From JBKECO01 sp047974745 (lineage in GTDB: Bacteria > Bacillota > Clostridia > Lachnospirales > Lachnospiraceae): a stretch of DNA of 64,000 nt. The notes beneath the pieces were generated by a model that worked only from the letters and a program-made list of their open reading frames with translations, made no database searches and was not told where the DNA came from. Location of the stretch: the NCBI GenBank assembly GCA_047974745.1, contig JBKECO010000006.1, forward strand, positions 1-64,000. Direction: 5' to 3'. Made by a program: the position numbers and the translations under genes. Below are positions 44,174-52,508 of the stretch, piece by piece; the stretch's first letter is position 1; every line of letters starts with the position of its first letter.

Positions 44174-45964
44174 ATGAAGGCGATTATGGTCATGTTCGAT
44201 TCTTTAAATCGACACATGCTCCCTGGTTACGGTTGTGATTGGATCAAGGCTCCAAATTTTGAACGACTGCAGAAACAGACTGTGATGTTCGATGAATGTT
44301 ATGTCGGCAGCCTGCCCTGCATGCCTGCCAGGCGGGAGTTACATACCGGCAGACTGAATTTTCTCCACAGAAGCTGGGGTCCCATGGAACCATTCGATGA
44401 CTCAATGCCCGAGATCCTGAAACAAAATAATATTTACAGTCATTTGGTATCCGATCACCAGCATTACTGGGAAGATGGCGGATGTACGTACCACACCAGG
44501 TATAATTCCTGGGAGATTTCAAGAGGGCAAGAGGGAGATCCCTGGAAAGCACAGGTTGGCACTGTGGACCCACAAGAGACACCCTTTACAAGCTTTAAGC
44601 TTTTTTCCAAGATGTCCGGACTCAATATGTTCAGACAGGATCAGGTAAACCGATCTCACATCCATACCGAAGCAGACATGCCGCAGGCAGTAACATTTCA
44701 GCGTGGTATAGAGTTCATTCAGGAAAATCATGAGCAGAATAACTGGTTCCTCCAGATCGAAACCTTTGATCCCCACGAACCATTTTTTGCATCACAACGC
44801 TTTCAGGATCTATATCCGGATGATGAGTATCATGGCATCGAATTCGACTGGCCTCCATATGCGCCTGTGGTGGAAAGTGATGATGTAGTCACTCATGGAC
44901 GCAAACGCTACGCAGCACTCTTAAGTATGTGTGATCACTATCTTGGCAAAGTACTGGATTTGATGGATAAACACGATATGTGGAAGGATACTATGCTGAT
45001 CGTGAACACGGATCATGGTTATCTGCTCGGTGAACATGGATGGTGGTCCAAATCAGTAATGCCTACCTATAATGAGATCGCTCACATTCCATTCTTTATC
45101 TGGGATCCCAGATACAAAGTAGCGGGCGAGCATCGAAGTGCTTTGGTTCAGACGATTGATATTGCTCCAACCATTTTGAATTTCTTCGATCTTCCGATAC
45201 CTACAAGCATGCAGGGAAAATCACTTAATGGCGTGATCCAGTCCGATGAACCTGTCAGAGAGTATGCACTGTTTGGATACCATGGCGGGCATATCAACAT
45301 TACAGATGGTAAGAATCTCTATATGCGTGCACCGATTGCAGAAGACAATGCACCACTTTTTGAATACACATTAATGCCAACGCATATGAGAAGCATGTTC
45401 AAAGTGAATGAGCTTCAGGATATTCAGCTTTCCGATGGTTTCGATTTCACCAAGGGCTGCAGGTTAATGAAGATCAAAGGATCTGATGGCTTTATCAAGC
45501 CATATCAATATGGTGATAAGATGTTCGATCTGCAACAGGATCCTTTGCAGAAGGAAGAGATCTTCGATACAAAAACCGCTCAAAAACTTCTGGCAGGCAT
45601 GGTTCAATTGATGAAAGACAATGATGCACCATTAGAGCAGTACAGGCGAATGGGATTACAACCTGAATTCCTAACAGATACCTCTATCCTTGAAAGTATG
45701 AAACAAGCAAATCAGTTGGATCATACAAGTCAAATATTTCGTTGTACAAAGCCAGCAGTAAGGCAGATTCAGGCGCTCATGAATTTCACTCCTGTAGAAC
45801 AGCGCAATAGTTTGGAAGCTCAGTTGAAATCATATACTGACGGTCTGGAAGATTCGATATTGACAAGTCCCTTGTTAAAGAAATTTATTTTGAACATGAC
45901 AATTAGTGATGACGAGAAGGCAGGATTATTATACTTTACAGAAATGGCTGGAAGAACCTCATAA
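44174..45964 (+). CDS. Type I sulfatase
   Basis: A 596-residue sulfatase. The formylglycine motif is C49-M-P-A-R, so the catalytic residue is a Cys that needs an anaerobic maturase (AtsB/anSME type) or FGE encoded elsewhere. Metal ligands are seen at Asp9 in VMFDS and in VNTDHGYLLGEHG. The C-terminal 150 residues extend beyond the usual core. No signal peptide is visible, so it acts in the cytoplasm. RBS AAAGGAG. First gene of the sulfatase-symporter-GH3 operon; a sulfated hexosamine-containing sugar is the likely substrate, by context. Confidence 0.92.
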   Translation: MKAIMVMFDSLNRHMLPGYGCDWIKAPNFERLQKQTVMFDECYVGSLPCMPARRELHTGRLNFLHRSWGPMEPFDDSMPEILKQNNIYSHLVSDHQHYWEDGGCTYHTRYNSWEISRGQEGDPWKAQVGTVDPQETPFTSFKLFSKMSGLNMFRQDQVNRSHIHTEADMPQAVTFQRGIEFIQENHEQNNWFLQIETFDPHEPFFASQRFQDLYPDDEYHGIEFDWPPYAPVVESDDVVTHGRKRYAALLSMCDHYLGKVLDLMDKHDMWKDTMLIVNTDHGYLLGEHGWWSKSVMPTYNEIAHIPFFIWDPRYKVAGEHRSALVQTIDIAPTILNFFDLPIPTSMQGKSLNGVIQSDEPVREYALFGYHGGHINITDGKNLYMRAPIAEDNAPLFEYTLMPTHMRSMFKVNELQDIQLSDGFDFTKGCRLMKIKGSDGFIKPYQYGDKMFDLQQDPLQKEEIFDTKTAQKLLAGMVQLMKDNDAPLEQYRRMGLQPEFLTDTSILESMKQANQLDHTSQIFRCTKPAVRQIQALMNFTPVEQRNSLEAQLKSYTDGLEDSILTSPLLKKFILNMTISDDEKAGLLYFTEMAGRTS

Positions 45965-45991
45965 TAAATTGGAGAATAGGTGGGTATTTTG

Positions 45992-47365
45992 ATGGAAAAA
46001 ATAATTCAAAAAGCAAAATTTAAAGACATATTAATGTATGGTATGGGTGGGGTTGGATCAAATATTGCATTTATGCTTGTTATGTCATATTTGATGTTTT
46101 TCTATACCGATTTTTTTGGGATCAATGCTGCAGCAGTCGGTGGTCTGTTCCTTGTGTCCCGATTTGTGGATGCAATAACTGATCCTACCATGGGCGTAAT
46201 TGCCGACCGATCCAACGGGCGATTCGGTAAGTACCGAGGCTGGATCATGTTAGGAGCTCCAGTTCTTGGGATCTCTGTCGCTCTGTTATTTAGTGCCCCA
46301 GCATTTTCCCCAGCAGCGAAGCTAGTCTATGTATATGTAACTTATATATTTTATTCACTGATATCAACTGTGGTCAATATTCCTTATCACTCTCTGACAC
46401 CAGTATTAACTGAGGATCCTGACCAGAGAACCACGATCGCAACAACAAAACAGGTATTAGGTCAATTTGGTACTGTATTCGTCACAGTCGGTGCAATTCC
46501 CATCACTACCATGCTGGGTGGAAATGCAGGTGCTTGGCAGATTTATGGTATTTTATCCGGTATTATGATTACACTTGCATTTTTTGTCTGCGCCTGGGGT
46601 GCCAAAAAATATGATCGCCCTATATCCGCTGGTGAAAATGTACAGATTGAAAAATTCAACCTGAACAAACAGCTTTCTCTGATTTATAAAAACAAACCAC
46701 GTCTGAAGCTGATGAGTGCATTTGGCACAGATATGGTCGGATTTGCATCTGCAAATGCCGTCAATGCTGATTATTTTATCTATGCAGTACAACGCCCAGA
46801 TCTGTTACCGGTCGTAGGAATGTTCGGACTAGCAGTTGGTCTGCCTGTAAGTTTACTTATCCCAATGCTTTCCAAAATATTTGGGAAAAAGCGTCTTTTC
46901 ATGACAGGCAGCATTGTATTAATGTTTTTATCCACTTCACTAATCTTCATTCCATTTGATAATATTAACCTCATTTTAATTCAGGCTGTACTAGTGGCAG
47001 GATTTGCACCATTTACAGGTGTTGTTGGATGGGCTATTCTTGCTGACTGTGTAGACTATGGAGAATGGGTCACCGGAGAAAGAGGCGCAGGAACAATTTC
47101 CTCTCAGCTTACTTTTATCAATAAGCTCGGTATGGCAATTGGCGGACTATTGGTAGGTGTGCTTTTAGCAAATATCGGCTATGTGGCAAATCAGGCTCAG
47201 GCTGCCGAAACACTTCGAGGAATCGTGTATATCAAAGCGCTCTTCCCAGCTGTCGGCTATCTGTGCTCGATCATATCCATGTCCTTCTACCCAATCACAA
47301 AAGAATTCTACTATAAGATGCTTGAAGATAATGAAAAACGACGTGCTGAAGCAAAATCACACTAA
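45992..47365 (+). CDS. GPH family sugar:cation symporter
   Basis: A 457-residue transporter with about 12 helices and the MelB/GPH pattern (SRFVDAITDPTMGVIADR, GKYRGWIMLGAP). These carriers import glycosides with Na+ or H+. ATG 45992 is preferred (AGGTGG site); a GTG at 45980 with GGAG is an alternative. It lies between the sulfatase and GH3 genes, with the sulfatase stop 27 nt upstream and the GH3 start 11 nt downstream, so it probably imports their shared substrate. Confidence 0.92.
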   Translation: MEKIIQKAKFKDILMYGMGGVGSNIAFMLVMSYLMFFYTDFFGINAAAVGGLFLVSRFVDAITDPTMGVIADRSNGRFGKYRGWIMLGAPVLGISVALLFSAPAFSPAAKLVYVYVTYIFYSLISTVVNIPYHSLTPVLTEDPDQRTTIATTKQVLGQFGTVFVTVGAIPITTMLGGNAGAWQIYGILSGIMITLAFFVCAWGAKKYDRPISAGENVQIEKFNLNKQLSLIYKNKPRLKLMSAFGTDMVGFASANAVNADYFIYAVQRPDLLPVVGMFGLAVGLPVSLLIPMLSKIFGKKRLFMTGSIVLMFLSTSLIFIPFDNINLILIQAVLVAGFAPFTGVVGWAILADCVDYGEWVTGERGAGTISSQLTFINKLGMAIGGLLVGVLLANIGYVANQAQAAETLRGIVYIKALFPAVGYLCSIISMSFYPITKEFYYKMLEDNEKRRAEAKSH

Positions 47366-47376
47366 GGAGGTTAGCA

Positions 47377-49125
47377 ATGATCGACCTAAGAGCAAACCCC
47401 TTCTTTTTAGGGGAAAAAGAAATACAGTGGGTGAGTGAGACTATACAGACTATGAGTCTTTCTGAAAAAATCGGACAGCTATTTTGTCTAATGGGATTTT
47501 CAGATGACACCTACGTCTTGAAAAATCTCACCGAACAGATCGGTATCGGGGGCGTCATGTACCGGGCAGGCGAAGCAGAAAAAACAAGATATGTTCACGA
47601 ATTTCTTCAAAATCACAGTAAAATTCCTCTATTAATTGCTGCAAATCTGGAAGCTGGAGGAAATGGAATCACAACGGATGGTACGAATTTTGCAAAACCC
47701 ATGCAGACAGGGGCGACAAATAATGAAGAAATGGGCTATGCTTTAGGAAAAATTTCTTGTTCGGAAGGTGCTGCAGTCGGCTGTAACTGGGCTTTTGCTC
47801 CTATCGTCGATATAGACAAAAACTTTCGAAATCCCATTACAAATCTTCGAACGTTTGGAGACAACGCAGATCTGGTGATAAAAATGGCTTCCAGTTATAT
47901 GAAGGCTGCTGATGAAGAAGGTGTCGCTGTTAGCATAAAACATTTTCCCGGAGACGGTGTTGATGAAAGAGATCAGCACCTGCTGACAAGCATTAATGAT
48001 TTAAGCTGCAGTGATTGGGACAATACCTATGGCAAAATCTATCGTACACTGATTGAAAAAGGTGCCAAAACCGTTATGGTCGGTCACATTGCACTCCCTG
48101 AGTATGTTCTGAGTCTCTGTCCCGACAGTAAACATGCCTATATGCCAGCAACACTGTCCCCAGAAATCCTTAACAACCTACTGAGAGAAAAACTGTCGTT
48201 CAATGGTCTGATCGTTACTGATGCCAGCACTATGCTTGGATTTGTTACAAAGATGCCTCGTGAAAAAGCAGTTCCTACCGCAATTCAGGCAGGTTGCGAC
48301 ATGTTCCTATTTACCAAGGATCTAAAAGAAGATATGACCTATATGCTCGATGGAGTAAAAAAAGGATATCTAACGACAGCACGGTTGGACGAGGCAGTGA
48401 CTCGAATTCTAGCATTAAAGGCATCTCTTCAGTTGCATACAAAGCAAAAGAACGGAACACTGGTCCCTCAACCCCAGTCTTTAGAAATACTAAAATGTAA
48501 GAAGCATATTGACTGGGCAAACCAGTGTGCTGATGAAGCTGTCACACTGGTAAAGGACACTCAGAATTTATTGCCGCTCTCACCCGACAGATATCCCAGG
48601 ATCTTACTAAATGTCCTGGAAGAGGAGGATGAGCTCGATACTCCTTTACGAACAGATTTTAAGAATATACTTGAGAAAGAAGGATTCGAAGTAACTGTGC
48701 GCAAACGCCTGAAACCCATGAGTATGAAGGCATTAATGGGAAGTGACGATTCCAAAATGGTCGAAGATTTCTTTGCCGAAATATCAGAAAGCGTGGAAGG
48801 CTTCAAATCAAAATATGATCTAGTATTCTATGTATCAAATTTTGAGACAGCTAGCAACAATACGGTAGTGCGCATACAATGGCGTGGCCTGCTTGGCTTT
48901 GGCAATGATTTTCCATGGTTCGTCGAGGAAGTTCCGACGCTGTTTATCAGCATGGCAAATCCGTACCATCTTCTGGATGTTCCGATGGTCAAGACTTTTA
49001 TCAATGCGTATACCTACAACGAATATGTTGTCAGCGCAGTCGTGGAAAAAATCATGGGCAGAAGCGCTTTCAAAGGGAAGTCACCGGTAGATGCGTCTTG
49101 CGGTCGGTTGGATACTATGCAGTAA
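47377..49125 (+). CDS. GH3 enzyme, beta-N-acetylhexosaminidase (NagZ-like) type
   Basis: A 582-residue GH3 protein. The NagZ-type loop KHFPGDGVDERDQH is present with the Asp199-His201 dyad that acts as acid/base, and the nucleophile is Asp282 in LIVTDAS. That loop separates hexosaminidases from beta-glucosidases of GH3. The C-terminal 230 residues form the second domain seen in longer members. No signal peptide. RBS AAGGAGG. It most likely cleaves beta-linked GlcNAc or GalNAc from the imported, desulfated sugar. Confidence 0.9.
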   Translation: MIDLRANPFFLGEKEIQWVSETIQTMSLSEKIGQLFCLMGFSDDTYVLKNLTEQIGIGGVMYRAGEAEKTRYVHEFLQNHSKIPLLIAANLEAGGNGITTDGTNFAKPMQTGATNNEEMGYALGKISCSEGAAVGCNWAFAPIVDIDKNFRNPITNLRTFGDNADLVIKMASSYMKAADEEGVAVSIKHFPGDGVDERDQHLLTSINDLSCSDWDNTYGKIYRTLIEKGAKTVMVGHIALPEYVLSLCPDSKHAYMPATLSPEILNNLLREKLSFNGLIVTDASTMLGFVTKMPREKAVPTAIQAGCDMFLFTKDLKEDMTYMLDGVKKGYLTTARLDEAVTRILALKASLQLHTKQKNGTLVPQPQSLEILKCKKHIDWANQCADEAVTLVKDTQNLLPLSPDRYPRILLNVLEEEDELDTPLRTDFKNILEKEGFEVTVRKRLKPMSMKALMGSDDSKMVEDFFAEISESVEGFKSKYDLVFYVSNFETASNNTVVRIQWRGLLGFGNDFPWFVEEVPTLFISMANPYHLLDVPMVKTFINAYTYNEYVVSAVVEKIMGRSAFKGKSPVDASCGRLDTMQ

Positions 49126-49157
49126 TCAGAAATATGACAGTATTATCTTTTCATAAC

Positions 49158-49203
49158 AAAAGAAGGATCGCAGTGTAACATTCTGCAATCCTTCTTTTTT
49201 ACG
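49158..49203. terminator. Bidirectional terminator, GH3 / GH3
   Basis: AAAGAAGGAT pairs with ATCCTTCTTT, with GCAG/CTGC in the inner stem and one mismatch. T runs occur on both sides. It ends the sulfatase operon and the convergent GH3 beta-glucosidase gene. Confidence 0.85.
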
Positions 49204-49227
49204 AAATCTTGATTCTATGATTTGCTA

Positions 49228-51480
49228 TTATGCATTCATTTTATCAATAAATGCCAGTACTTCTTCCTTCTGCATAATACCAAAGGACACCATATTCCTC
49301 AATGGCATTGAATACGCCATTGCTGTCATCATATCATCTCCAATTGCAGAGTTATCTGAATCACTAGAACCGCCTCCAAAAACAACACTCATTTTTTCGA
49401 TCAGTTCCATGCCTGCATCTTTATATTTTGGATGAGTAAGAAGAACACCAAGGGTTGTGTTCATATCCATTTTAACTGGAACTTCAACGGTACTTTCTAA
49501 TTCTACGGAAGCAGTCTGTAGCATATTGTCGGAGGAAGAACCTACCAGAATATGATATGCGCCACTTGCAGCATACCAGTCACCGAGCTCTGTATTGTAC
49601 CAAGCAAAGCTTCGTTTATCCAGAGTGAACACGACTGCTTTAGTCTCACCAGGTGCTAGTGATACTTTAGTGAATCCCTTAAGCTCTTTCAGTGGTCTGC
49701 GAACTGTATGGGTTCTGTCACTCACATACAGCTGAACAATTTCTTTTCCAAAAGCATGTCCCGTATTAGTTATGTCAACAGATACCGTGAGCATTTCCTG
49801 ATCTGTAACTTGAGATTTATCCAATTTCAAGTTGCTGTATTCAAAACTGGTATAGGAAAGTCCAAATCCGAATGGAAACAGAACCTCCATATCTTTGGCA
49901 TCATAATAACGATAGCCAACATAATCTCTCTCTGTGTAATATACCTTTTCCGCATCGCCAAAGCTCAGGAAAGAGGGATTGTCCGAAAGTTTTTTCGGAA
50001 AGGTCTCAGCTAGCTTGCCGCATGGATTAGAGTCACCAAACAATAGGTTTACCACTGCTTCTCCGCATGCCTGACCACCAAGATATGCTTCCAGAATACC
50101 TTTTACCTCTGAGATCCATGGAATTTCGATTGGGGATCCGTTATGCAGTACGACTACGATATTCGGATTGGCATTAGCCAGTTCTTTGATCAGTAAATTC
50201 TGACAGGATGGCAGGTTCATGTGTTTTCTGTCATATCCTTCCGACTCAAAGCTATCAGGCAGGCCGGCGAATACAACTACAACATCCGCTTCTTTTGCTG
50301 CTTTCGCTGCTTCAAGTGCAAGATCCTGATCATAATTATCTTCCGTAGACGAAAAGCCCTTCACAAATGTTACATTTGAGTTTGCAGATACACATTCCAG
50401 TGCGCTGCTTACTTTAAAGCTATTGATATGTGAGCTTCCACCTCCCTGATATCTTGGTTTCTCTGCAAATTCACCCACAAATAAGATTTTCTGCTCTTTT
50501 TTCAGAGGCAGAATGGAATCATTTTTCAAAAGAACCATAGACTCTTCTGCTATTTTCTTAGCAAGCTCATGATCCTTCTCCTTTGTAAAAGGAAGTTCCT
50601 TGCGATTGTCGTAATACTGGAAAATGATATTTAAAATACGCTCCACTGACAGATCAAGGACTGCTTCCTCCAGGCTGCCATCTTTCACTGCAGCAACGAT
50701 TTCCTGATCAGTTGCGCCTCCACTGGCTGGCATCTCCAGATCCATCCCCGCTTTTAGACCTGGTACACGTTCATTCACAGCACCCCAGTCTGACATAACG
50801 TAACCTTTAAATCCCCATTCACTTCGCAGTACATCCGTAAGGAGCCAAGGATTCTCCGATGCAAATACTCCATTGATCTTGTTGTAAGAGCACATAACCG
50901 TGTAAGGCTGAGATTTTTTTACAGCTGTTTCGAAGGCTGGCAGATAGATTTCTCGCATTGTTCGCTCATCCACCTCTGAGGAGGAAGTCATTCGATTGAA
51001 CTCCTGATTGTTGGCTGCAAAATGCTTGATGGATGTTCCGATATTCTCCGACTGAACTCCTTTAATGAAGGATGCAGCAATCTCGCCTGCTAGGTAGGGA
51101 TCCTCTGAATAATATTCAAAATTTCGCCCACAGAGTGGGGATCTCTTGATATTGACTGCAGGTCCAAGAACAACGGATACCTGCTCCGCCTGCGCCTCTT
51201 GACCGACAGCCTGACCCATCTCCTCCACTAATTCTGAATCGAAAGAACATGCACTTAAACATGCAGGTGGGAAGCAGACAGCTTTGATACTGTCATTGAT
51301 GCCCAGATGATCCGCTGACATATCCTGCTTACGTAGTCCGTGGGGTCCATCTGTAACCATGACGGAAGGAATACCCAGACGTTCAACACCCTTCAAATGC
51401 CAAAAGTCCAGACCAGAGCACATGCCGGCTTTTTCCTCCAGTGTCATTTGCTGAATCAGTTCTTTTAAATTGCGTTCCAT
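49228..51480 (-). CDS. GH3 beta-glucosidase
   Basis: A 750-residue GH3 enzyme with the full N-domain, C-domain and C-terminal fibronectin III-like domain. It has TDGPHGLRKQ, GRNFEYYSEDPYLAG, IKHFAANNQE and the nucleophile Asp231 in GYVMSDWGA. The FnIII-like part has FPFGFGLSYTSFEYSNL. It removes beta-linked glucose (or xylose) from oligosaccharides in the cytoplasm. The last 90 residues (after LLTHPKYKD) form the helical tail frequent in Lachnospiraceae GH3s. RBS GGAGG. Divergent from an AraC regulator. Confidence 0.93.
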   Translation of the reverse strand: MERNLKELIQQMTLEEKAGMCSGLDFWHLKGVERLGIPSVMVTDGPHGLRKQDMSADHLGINDSIKAVCFPPACLSACSFDSELVEEMGQAVGQEAQAEQVSVVLGPAVNIKRSPLCGRNFEYYSEDPYLAGEIAASFIKGVQSENIGTSIKHFAANNQEFNRMTSSSEVDERTMREIYLPAFETAVKKSQPYTVMCSYNKINGVFASENPWLLTDVLRSEWGFKGYVMSDWGAVNERVPGLKAGMDLEMPASGGATDQEIVAAVKDGSLEEAVLDLSVERILNIIFQYYDNRKELPFTKEKDHELAKKIAEESMVLLKNDSILPLKKEQKILFVGEFAEKPRYQGGGSSHINSFKVSSALECVSANSNVTFVKGFSSTEDNYDQDLALEAAKAAKEADVVVVFAGLPDSFESEGYDRKHMNLPSCQNLLIKELANANPNIVVVLHNGSPIEIPWISEVKGILEAYLGGQACGEAVVNLLFGDSNPCGKLAETFPKKLSDNPSFLSFGDAEKVYYTERDYVGYRYYDAKDMEVLFPFGFGLSYTSFEYSNLKLDKSQVTDQEMLTVSVDITNTGHAFGKEIVQLYVSDRTHTVRRPLKELKGFTKVSLAPGETKAVVFTLDKRSFAWYNTELGDWYAASGAYHILVGSSSDNMLQTASVELESTVEVPVKMDMNTTLGVLLTHPKYKDAGMELIEKMSVVFGGGSSDSDNSAIGDDMMTAMAYSMPLRNMVSFGIMQKEEVLAFIDKMNA

Positions 51481-51652
51481 AAAAACCTCCTGATTAAAAT
51501 AAAAATGAATTGATCAAATTGATCTGACAACCGATTCATCTGCCGATTGTCTATGAATTAAATGTAGCATTTTCAAATTACTTTTAGTAGTAAATTTATG
51601 TCAAAAATGGTAATATATTGCTATATAATGGTTTTAAAAGGATTCCCTAAGA

Positions 51653-51694
51653 ATGACAGAAATGGATGAAATTCAATGCAAAGAGGTCTTATGA
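51653..51694 (+). other. Possible 13-codon leader ORF
   Basis: ATG 51653 opens a frame reading MTEMDEIQCKEVL with an AAGGA site ten bases upstream. Its TGA overlaps the ATG of the AraC gene at 51691 (ATGA). This may couple translation; it may also be chance. Confidence 0.3.
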
Positions 51695-52458
51695 AAAAAA
51701 ATACAAATGCGATTCAGAGCAAAGGCACGGATCAGCAAAAACAGGATCCTGTCAGCAGTATTCGTGAGCAGGAACAATTCCTGCGCCGGGAGTTAAATGA
51801 ACCGCATCACTCATACGAGAATGAAAAATTACGCCACCATATCATTCGTGATGGTCGTACAGATTTACTAGATACAGTAATGACTGATATTGACGACGGT
51901 ACAACAGGTACATTATCAAAGGATAGGCTGCGGAATGAAAAAAATCTGCTCATCAGTGCCATCACGATGTTCACCCGCTACGCAATGGATGGAGGGCTTG
52001 ATGAAGAAACAGCATATACCATGAGCGACAGTTATATTCAATATGGCGAACTTTGCAAAGCTGTTTCGGAGGTCGATGCGCTCTATCAACGCGCCTTGCG
52101 GGAATTTACAACTGCCGTACATGAAAAAGGAAAGTTACGGTGCAGTGTAAAAATACGCCACTCCCTCCGATATATTCAAGTCCATCTTCATGATGAAATC
52201 ACACTCGGTAAAATCGCAGATTCTGTTAAAATCAGCCCCTGCTATCTGTCCAGGCTCTTTCAGAAGGAAATGGATATCTACATTATCGAATTCATTCAAA
52301 AAGAAAGAGTAGAGGCAGCAAAACAGAGGCTTCTTCATACCGATGAGCTGATTTCTGTAACCAGTGAGTACTATCATTTTTCAAGTCAAAGTTATTTTAT
52401 AAAAATATTTAAAAAGTATACAGGAATGACACCTGCGCAATACAGGAAGTTTCATTAA
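51691..52458 (+). CDS. AraC family regulator
   Basis: A 255-residue regulator. The N-terminal half (to about residue 150) is acidic and not recognised as cupin; the C-terminal AraC domain has helix-turn-helix motifs at ITLGKIADSVKISPCYLSRLF and SVTSEYYHFSSQSYFIKIF, closing with TGMTPAQYRKF. Start 51691 is preferred for its AGAGG site and ATGA overlap; ATG 51676 is possible. It is divergent from the GH3 beta-glucosidase, its probable target. The 170-bp gap holds two CCGATT direct repeats (51531 and 51543) that could be half-sites. Confidence 0.88.
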   Translation: MKKNTNAIQSKGTDQQKQDPVSSIREQEQFLRRELNEPHHSYENEKLRHHIIRDGRTDLLDTVMTDIDDGTTGTLSKDRLRNEKNLLISAITMFTRYAMDGGLDEETAYTMSDSYIQYGELCKAVSEVDALYQRALREFTTAVHEKGKLRCSVKIRHSLRYIQVHLHDEITLGKIADSVKISPCYLSRLFQKEMDIYIIEFIQKERVEAAKQRLLHTDELISVTSEYYHFSSQSYFIKIFKKYTGMTPAQYRKFH

Positions 52459-52508
52459 CGAGGACCATTTTATCGCCTAAATTTTCGTCATTTCATCGTT
52501 TTTGACAC

